Source of the DNA: Diphasiastrum complanatum
Lineage: Eukaryota; Streptophyta; Lycopodiopsida; Lycopodiales; Lycopodiaceae
NCBI GenBank assembly: GCA_029204225.1
Contig: CM055106.1
Span: forward strand, 11,266,539-11,330,538
Direction of reading: 5' to 3'
Length of the DNA: 64,000 nt
This document shows positions 57,270 to 64,000 of the stretch, piece by piece. A program made the position numbers and the translations under genes. The number at the start of each line of letters is the position of its first letter. Positions within the stretch are counted from its first letter, which is position 1. Under the pieces are notes generated by a model, which saw only the letters and a program-made list of their open reading frames with translations, had not been told where the DNA came from and did not search any database.

Positions 57270-58975
57270 AGGGTCCTTTCTTTCCTTCAATAGGATGCCA
57301 CCTATTGATGCCATGTGAATAAAAACCTGTGATATGATTCTACAAATGTAATTTGTGACTTTCAAGAGACTAGATTTGAACGTCTTCAATAATCTAGAAT
57401 GATCTACAAAAGATCTAGCTCACAAACCTAAGAATCAATCTTCACACTAATGACTAGTCACTTGGAAACTTTGTTTTGATCACTAAGCCAAAAGCATACA
57501 ATATTTGAATCAAATCACAAAAGAAATCAGATCCAATCTCCTATTGGACACATCAAATACCAATGACTCTTTCTTTTGAAAGTTGAAATGGATATGAAAA
57601 GATTTGACACCTAGATTTTCCTTTTCACTTGACTAGTTCTCTCAACACTTGACATTCTTGAACCAAAGATGGGTTTTGTTTCAAACACATGAAAATCAAA
57701 CTTAATCACTTCTTTTGGACTCACTCTTGTCCCAAATAATCTCACTCTTGAGATTTAGAATGAATTTGATTTGATTTGAAAACAAACTATACCACCAATT
57801 TTTCACAAAGCTTAAAAATTAGACAACTAGAGATTCACAAAGATCTCAACCATACATGAATACTCAAATATGGACTCCTCCTCATTCTACACATCAAATT
57901 GGATTACAAATTGACCCTCACACTCTCACAAAGAAAGTTGAATAGAACTAATTTGAGTTTCATACATACTATGTCAACTTTTGCTCAACAAATTGAATTC
58001 AATCACTCCTATTGGATTCCACCAATTACTCTACCTTTTAAGACTTGGAATGAAATTCAAAATCAAAAGTTGTGATTTTTCTCACTAAGATATTGTGCTT
58101 CAAAGAGCTAATGCCACTTAGAAAGATTTGATCACATAGGAGAAGACAAATTCTTCACCAATAACAACACAAAATGAGCTTCTAGATCTTGTCCTCTACA
58201 AAGGAAGGAACTCTTAGAAAATTGGATCTCTCTCTACACATTTGCCATAGACACCTTAATGACTCTTTTCAAACCTCACAAACACTCAAACAAATCGAGT
58301 AGGATTGAATAATGTGACTTGGATCTCAATCTCTTTTCTAGAACTTTCAATTGAAGCCAATCTATGTCAAATTCTACAAAAGATTTGCATAGATGCTTTA
58401 TATGCACTAGAAACTCTCAAAGGTTTCACTTGGAGGATAGATCCAAGGATGTTTTGTAGCAAATTGATGCTTCTAAACTTGAACCTATCACTCTTGAACA
58501 AATCTAGAGTGATGGTACAATGGATTTCATCCTCTCACCTTGCATATCACTCCTTAATCTATGATTTTTGGCAAAATCTCTCTCAACTTCAACATGCACT
58601 CAAAAAATCAGAGATAATCAATAAATGCACCTAATTCAAGTTTCAAATTTAATTTCTTGGCTGATCTAATCCAAGACCTAATCAAGGGATTAGATTCTCT
58701 ATAGAGAATGCTTGATTTTGCACCAAAAATCTCTCAAATTGGGTTGTGAGTCAAATTGTACAAATTTTTGAATTTTCTCAGTAAAAAACGGAGCTGTATG
58801 GCCTCACACGTGTGAAAAGAGTTCCTACATCCCACAACAAGTTCTGGTCCAAAAATTTTGAGAATATCTATCAAATCCAACTCGCTACACAAAATTCGAC
58901 TGCTTTCCAAAAAACTGCTAATTTTGGCTTTGATTTGGATTAACCCTATCAATATCAACAACACCTCTTGTACTA
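57270..58975 (-). other. 5' internal region of the nested element
   Basis: About 1.7 kb between the primer binding site and the long ORF. No long frame on the element's coding strand and no gag capsid motif visible. It is rich in AAATCACTC/CTCACAAA-type words and could be a leader or a decayed gag. Confidence 0.4.
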
Positions 58976-58988
58976 GGCTCTGATACCA
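58976..58988 (-). other. Primer binding site of the nested element
   Basis: GGCTCTGATACCA is the exact reverse complement of TGGTATCAGAGCC and abuts the LTR. Confidence 0.85.
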
Positions 58989-59727
58989 TGTGCAAAAAGT
59001 ACAAAAAGGACAAAGAGTGGATCCTAATCTGATCCTCAAGAGGGATTGGTTGTTCGATTACTTGATCTATCAATCTACTTCAAATTAAGATCAATCTAGA
59101 TCAATTCTAGACACAAAATCCTAACAAGAACAATCATCAATTGAAGGTAAGTGTATTTTCTGGTTTCACATGTGTGAAACACTGTCTGAGTATGGACTCC
59201 AACCTGAAAATCAAGTACACATTGATAGAACCTCAAAACAATCAAAACAAATGTAGACAAATGAGAGAATCACTCAAAATTGCTTCCAAAACCAAGATTG
59301 GTGTCTCACACTAATTATGGCCAAATGTGGCTCTATATATACAATAAGTGGGAGCTCGTGGTACTGATCATCCCTTTGATCCCACATGTGTGAAGGTGCT
59401 TTGTCATATGATGATTCATCATGCAAAACTAACACTTGGACAAAACCTTCTATTTTGAGCACTTTTGGTCCATTTTCCTACTTGAAAATCTTCTAGAAGT
59501 CAAAATTCGTCTACTTCAGCTTATTCCACACATGTGAGCTGTCATCTACAAAGGATGTGGCTCATGCAAGCAATAGATTGATGCCATGTGTCATATGTAT
59601 AGAAAACTAGTTTTTGGCCTTTTTAGCCACTAGAACTTGAATTAAATCATATGTACAACCTATATGATTATGGTACATGACAAGTACACTATTTTCACAC
59701 GTGGGAACAGGCTCCACACATGTGTGT
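58989..59727 (-). repeat. 5' LTR of the nested element, outer end truncated
   Basis: Partner of 54511-55341. It stops at ACACATGTGTG, lacking the final roughly 60 bp present in the left copy, and passes directly into host copia coding sequence. Confidence 0.75.
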
Positions 59728-62037
59728 ATGATTTGGCATTTCAGATTAGGCCATCTTAACTTCAATAGTATTCAGCAAATGTCGACTCAGAATCTAGTGC
59801 ATGGTCTTCCTTTTGTTAGCAAACCAACTTCTCTATGTGAAAGCTATATTATCAGTAAGCATGCTAGAAGTCCTTTTATTGCTGATTCAGCTCATACTTC
59901 CAAAGGTTTGCTTGATCTTGTACATAACAACATTGGTGGCCCAATGCAGACTGCTTTGACAGGGGGAGCCGTTTATTTTCTAGCTTTTATTGGTGATTTC
60001 TCTCGGAGGACTGTCGCCTATTTCAGCTGCCTATCTGCAAAACCAATCCATCATTAAGGCCCTGAATGGCAAAACACTCCATGAGGTATGGACATGACCA
60101 AAGCCATCATTCAATCATATTCGAGTGTTTGGATGTATTACTTACTCTCAAATCCTTGAAAACCTAGGAAAGAAGCTGGATGACACAAGCAGAAAATCAA
60201 ACTTCATCAGTTATTCCCCAGATCACAAGGCATACAAGCTCTACAATCTGGACACTCAAAAATCGTTCACCAGTAGAGACGTCATTTTTGTGGAAGACCG
60301 ATTCTTCGACCACAAGGGAAAAGCTCCATCGACTTCCAATCCCAAAGTCGACAACTTTGAACTCGTGATTGATCACAAGCTCAACTCCGACTCCTCCGAC
60401 AATGAGTCAGACCCTCGACAAGTTGGATCGCATCAGAGGACCGAAGTTCAACCCAGAATATCGAACTCGTCCAAACAACCTCCATCTCGATATATGGATG
60501 ATTAGGCCTGCTACTTTGTGCAGGAACCAACCATTGTTTAAGAGGCAATGTCGACACTTGATGTTGATCAATGGAAATCTAGAATGGACACTACAATCGA
60601 TTCTCCTGTCGAGAATCGAATATGGACTATTATTGAGCTGCCAAAGGATCGAAATATGATTCCATGCAAATGGATATTCAAGGCAAAGCATGATACTGAA
60701 GGAAGACTCAATCGATACAAGGTGTCACCAAAGGCTTCGCCCAAATTTCAGATTTGGATTATTCAGAGACCTTCAGCACAGTCATTAAGCATGCTTCGAT
60801 TCGTCTATTACTCTCCTATGCAGCTATAGTCGATCTAGAAGTCCATCGAATGGATATCCAAACTGTCTTCCTCAACTATCGAAGAGGAAATTTATATGTC
60901 GCAGCCAGAGGGATATGAACTGAAAGGTAAGGAGCACCTAGTGTGAAAAATTCACAAGGATCTTTATGGTTTGAAGCAGTCACCAAGAGCATGGCTTCAG
61001 AAGATCGATGCATTTCTAATCGAGAATGGTTTTAGTCCAAACTCAGCAGACTCGAATGTTTCTTCAAGTCTGTTTCTACTTCCTTCATTATCATCACTCT
61101 TTATGTAGATGATACGTTACTCTTTAGTAACAAACTAAATCTACTAAAGGATACAACATGCATGCTAGCACAGGAGTACAAGATGATTGATATGGGTCCA
61201 GTCCATTACTGTCTCGGAATCCACATCCATCGAGATCGTCCCAGTAGGCAGATTTTCATCAATTGACAAAGATAATTGGAAAAATATGGAATGGCCAATT
61301 CCAAATCGATCTACTTTCCACTCGACCCTAGTTTGAATCTGTCAAAGGAGCAGTGTCCACAATTCGAGATAGAAAAGGAGGAAATGAAGCGATATCCATT
61401 TCACTACATCATCAGGTCACTCATATATGCTATGCTTTGCACTTGACCCGACTTGGCATGCTCCATAAGCTCTCTCAGCCAATTCCTATCGAATCCGGGG
61501 CCAACTCATTGGAAAGCTCTCATGAAGGTCATGAAGTATGTCCAAGCTACAAAACATCTCAACATCTATTTTATGGAAGCAGCCAATCTGCCAATATTTT
61601 TGAAGGATATGCAGATGCAAATTGGGCAAGAGATATCGACACTAGAAGATTAACCTCTAGATTTGTATTCTTATTGAATCAAGGCCCAATCTCATGGAAC
61701 AGCCGAAAGCAGACCTCAATAGCATTATCTTCAATCGAATTAGAATACATAGCTGCCACAAATGCTGCCAAGGAGGCAATTTGGCTAAGGAACTTGCTTG
61801 CAGATATCGACCTTATTCAAGAACATCCAATGACAATTTATTGTGATAGTCAAAGCACAATAGCACTCTCTCTAAATTCGAGATTTCACTCTTGGAGCAA
61901 ACACATTGAAATCAGGAATCACTACTTAGGAAAAAAGTGCAAAACAAGGAGTGTCATTGTTTTACTCCAAGACAGAGTTAATGGCAGCATATTACTTCAA
62001 AAAAACTCTATCAAAGAAGCACCATCTTAAATTTAAC
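59728..62037 (+). pseudogene. Copia pol (integrase, RT, RNase H), continuation of the split element
   Basis: Order seen: GAG-pre-integrase (IWHFRLGHLNFNSIQQMS), integrase start (GLLDLVHNNIGGPMQ) with the core deleted at about 60015, post-integrase linker (FGCITYSQIL, KSFTSRDVIFVEDRF), RT start (WTIIELPKDRNMIPCKWIFK), RT palm with an intact YVDD at 61101-61112 in another frame, then RNase H (GYADANWARDIDTRRLTSRF, SWNSRKQTSIALSSIELEYI). Integrase before RT defines Ty1/copia. Multiple stops and frame changes; inactive. The 225-codon RNase H frame (61353-62030) is the longest intact piece. Ends at a PPT (AAGGGAGAA) and LTR at 62090. Confidence 0.85.
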
Positions 62038-62089
62038 GACATGTTAAATCTGAAGATCCAAGCTTTTTAGGATCCACATTAAGGGAGAA

Positions 62090-62500
62090 TGTTGGATCTC
62101 AATGCTCAAATCCACTAAGTAATGAGCATCTTGAAAAAGTCAGTCGAAGTCCAACTTCACATTTTTTTTTTAAGAAACTAAGAGTTTCTATCTTTCAAAG
62201 CCTTAGCATTTTTTTTAGTTATTCCTTACTATTTTTCTTGACTTTTGCATTTTGAACTATGTTTCGCACAATCTGCATTTTTGAACTGTTTCGTCGCATA
62301 GTTTGCAATTTTTTGCTCATGAGAAAAATACAACACTAAGTCAAAAACACTTAGAAAATAATTTTGGCCAATTGTCCCGACACTGTTGCATTTTTCGCTT
62401 TTCGAAAAAATGCAACATTGTCTAACAAATGCCTTAGAAATGTTTTCTGGCCTACTGTTGCATTTTTCCAAGAGAAGGCCACACTATTGATAAGTGTTGG
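62090..62500 (+). repeat. 3' LTR of the copia element (right end approximate)
   Basis: Starts TGTTGGATCTCAATGC after the PPT and shares its start with the LTR at 22827. It contains a hairpin at 62385-62416, GTTGCATTTTTCG...CGAAAAAATGCAAC, and repeated GTTGCATTTTTC words. Confidence 0.6.
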
Positions 62501-62509
62501 CTCAATCCA

Positions 62510-63057
62510 AAGATACCACAGTCACAAAAGGGGTCACACAGCTGTTGAATGCTACCAAAATCCTTGAAACAAGAAAGCTCAGATCAGACGGGAGAGCGCA
62601 ACAGCTCATCCTATGTGGAGGAACCCGAGTCCTCCAAGACGGCCGAAGATAGAACCAACAATGGCAAGAACCCAGCATCTTACTTGTGTACTGATGTCTG
62701 TGCGACATCAACTTTAGATACACAAGAAATAGTTTTTGATTCAAGTGCAACGTCACACTTTGTGACAATAAGATACATGATCACTGATTATTAAGAATTA
62801 GAATCTTCCAGATATATAATCTTGGAAGATGGTTCAAGACACAGATTCAAGGGAACTAAAGTGTTGTGGTTAGGCACCAAAGGAAGAGACAGAAGGCTCG
62901 ATGACACTCTATACGTGCCCACTCTTCAGAAGGACCTACTATCTATTGCTAAGATGGTAGATGCAAGACTAACAATCACCTTTGAAGACGATACCTGCGA
63001 AGTGGTTGAATCCACAACCACTCAGCTTGTCACCACAGGAAAGTGAAAGGAAAATCT
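62510..63057 (+). pseudogene. Copia gag tail, protease and pre-integrase start
   Basis: KRGHTAVECYQNP is the end of a gag zinc knuckle. EIVFDSSATSHFVT is the copia protease active site with the usual D-S-G-A changed to D-S-S-A, which should impair catalysis. LEDGSRHRFKGTKVL and LDDTLYVPTLQKDLLSIAKM follow. A TAA at 62792-62794 and a TGA after VTTGK break the frame. A third copia element, abutting the LTR at 62090-62500. Confidence 0.75.
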
Positions 63058-64000
63058 GTATCACCTCAAGATCCGAGTACCTCCAGAGCAAGCTCACCAG
63101 ATCAACGAATCGATGGATATTATATGGCACAAGAGATAGTATCACATGAATATAGTTGCTCTATACAATGCTAGCAGGAGCAGAGTATTCATTGGAGTCA
63201 ATATCAAAGATGCACCATGCCTGAAGTCATGCAATGCATGTCCTGTAACAAAGGCAAGATGTCACGTATACCATTCTCCAAGGACTCTTTCAGAACGAAA
63301 GAACTCTTGGAACTAGTACACTCTGACATCTATGGACCATTGATGTAGTCTCCCTGGGAGGTTCAAGGTACTACATCACTTCTATTGACGACTTCAACAC
63401 GTTTGCAGCCATGTACTTTATTAACAACAAGTCAGAGGCCCTGGACAAATTCACAAGGTTCATGAATTGGGCTAACAAGAAGGTGAAGCAGATAAGAACG
63501 GACAGAGGAGGAGAATACGTCTCCAAACGGTTTGCAAAGTTTTGCACCAGCAATGGCATACTTCACTTGAAGACTGCAGCCTATACATCACAATACAATG
63601 GTGTGGCAGAGAGGAGAAATTGGACTCTCATGGATGCTGCGAGATCCATGATGGCCTATTCAAAGGCGTCAAAACTTTTATGGGCTGAAGCAATAGCTGC
63701 AGCCAACTACCTGCAGAACAAGACAGGTAGATCCAGTGTTGCACATACCATGCCACACAAGGTTTGGTGGGGCAACAAACTAAGTCTGATACATGTGCGC
63801 ATTTTTGGATGCATCGCATATGTCCACATTCCAAATCAGAAAAGAAAGAAGCTGGATGAAAAGGTGGAGCAGGGATTCCTCGTAGGATATGATGTTCATT
63901 CATCGTACTACAAGATCTACATGCTTGACAACAGACAAATTAAGATTGTCAGAGACGTTAGATTTGATGAATCAAAGGCGTGGCTGACGGAGATCCAGTC
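63058..64000 (+). pseudogene. Copia pre-integrase and integrase, running off the window
   Basis: The pre-integrase part has the metal-binding C-x2-C (KSCNACPVTKARCH) and a frame change near 63340. From there to the edge the frame is open: INNKSEALDKFTRFMNW, KQIRTDRGGEYVSKRFAKFC (catalytic Asp), QYNGVAERRNWTLMDAARSM (catalytic Glu), WAEAIAAANYLQNKTGR, FGCIAYVHIPNQKRKKLDEK and FLVGYDVHSSYYKIYMLDN. The integrase is well preserved, so this is the youngest-looking pol in the window. RT and RNase H should continue beyond 64000. Confidence 0.8.

Larger units (their letters stand above)
54511..59727 (-). mobile_element. Nested non-autonomous LTR retroelement
   Basis: LTRs at 54511-55341 and 58989-59727 are nearly identical apart from a few small indels. 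The primer binding site on the minus strand (58988-58976) touches the right LTR with no gap, and a purine tract GAGGAGGAGTG adjoins the left LTR. The element therefore reads leftwards, 5' LTR on the right. It is inserted in a plus-strand copia whose gag ends at 54510 and whose pre-integrase domain resumes at 59728. The outer end of the right LTR, about 60 bp, and part of the host protease region are missing, so a deletion followed insertion. The internal region (3.6 kb) has no protease, integrase or RT motif that I can identify with confidence, only a gag-like knuckle and a long open frame. Confidence 0.8.

Overview
This window reads as nuclear DNA of a land plant. The evidence is a ten-exon gene for plastid-targeted glucose-6-phosphate dehydrogenase (G6PDH), a single-exon gene of the plant DUF4408/DUF761 type, many Ty1/copia and Ty3/gypsy LTR retrotransposon remnants with plant-type initiator-Met-tRNA primer binding sites, and long (GA)n/(CT)n microsatellites. 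Only two convincing host genes in 64 kb, with introns invaded by nested retroelements, suggests a large, repeat-rich genome such as a fern, gymnosperm or other large-genome lineage. The sequence alone does not let me name the lineage.

Layout. 0-5.4 kb: nested, broken copia elements on both strands. 5.4-14 kb: mostly unassigned AT-rich DNA with two short tandem duplications and hints of one unresolved minus-strand spliced gene. 14-24 kb: copia fragments, two oppositely oriented copies of a transposase-like gene, hairpin repeats and two opposed microsatellites. 24.8-26.1 kb: the DUF4408/DUF761 gene (minus) with a TATA box and upstream ORFs. 26-30 kb: gypsy gag and an inverted pair of copia LTRs. 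31.8-38 kb: one long degenerate gypsy element (minus). 40.1-48.6 kb: the G6PDH gene (minus); its 5.0-kb fourth intron holds at least three retroelements and a GC-rich hairpin/G-run cluster. 49-53 kb: microsatellite and copia debris. 53.6-62.5 kb: a plus-strand copia element split by a minus-strand, apparently non-autonomous LTR element with near-identical LTRs. 62.5-64 kb: a further copia element whose integrase frame runs off the window.

Function. G6PDH would feed the oxidative pentose phosphate pathway in plastids. It carries the cysteine pair used for redox control in the chloroplast P1-type isoform, so light/thioredoxin regulation is expected. The DUF4408/DUF761 protein is a predicted small membrane protein of unknown function, probably under uORF-mediated translational control. 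Everything else recognisable is mobile-element material, nearly all of it broken by stops, frameshifts, deletions or nested insertions. The main exceptions are the 594-codon open frame inside the young-looking nested element at 54.5-59.7 kb and the copia integrase at the right edge.
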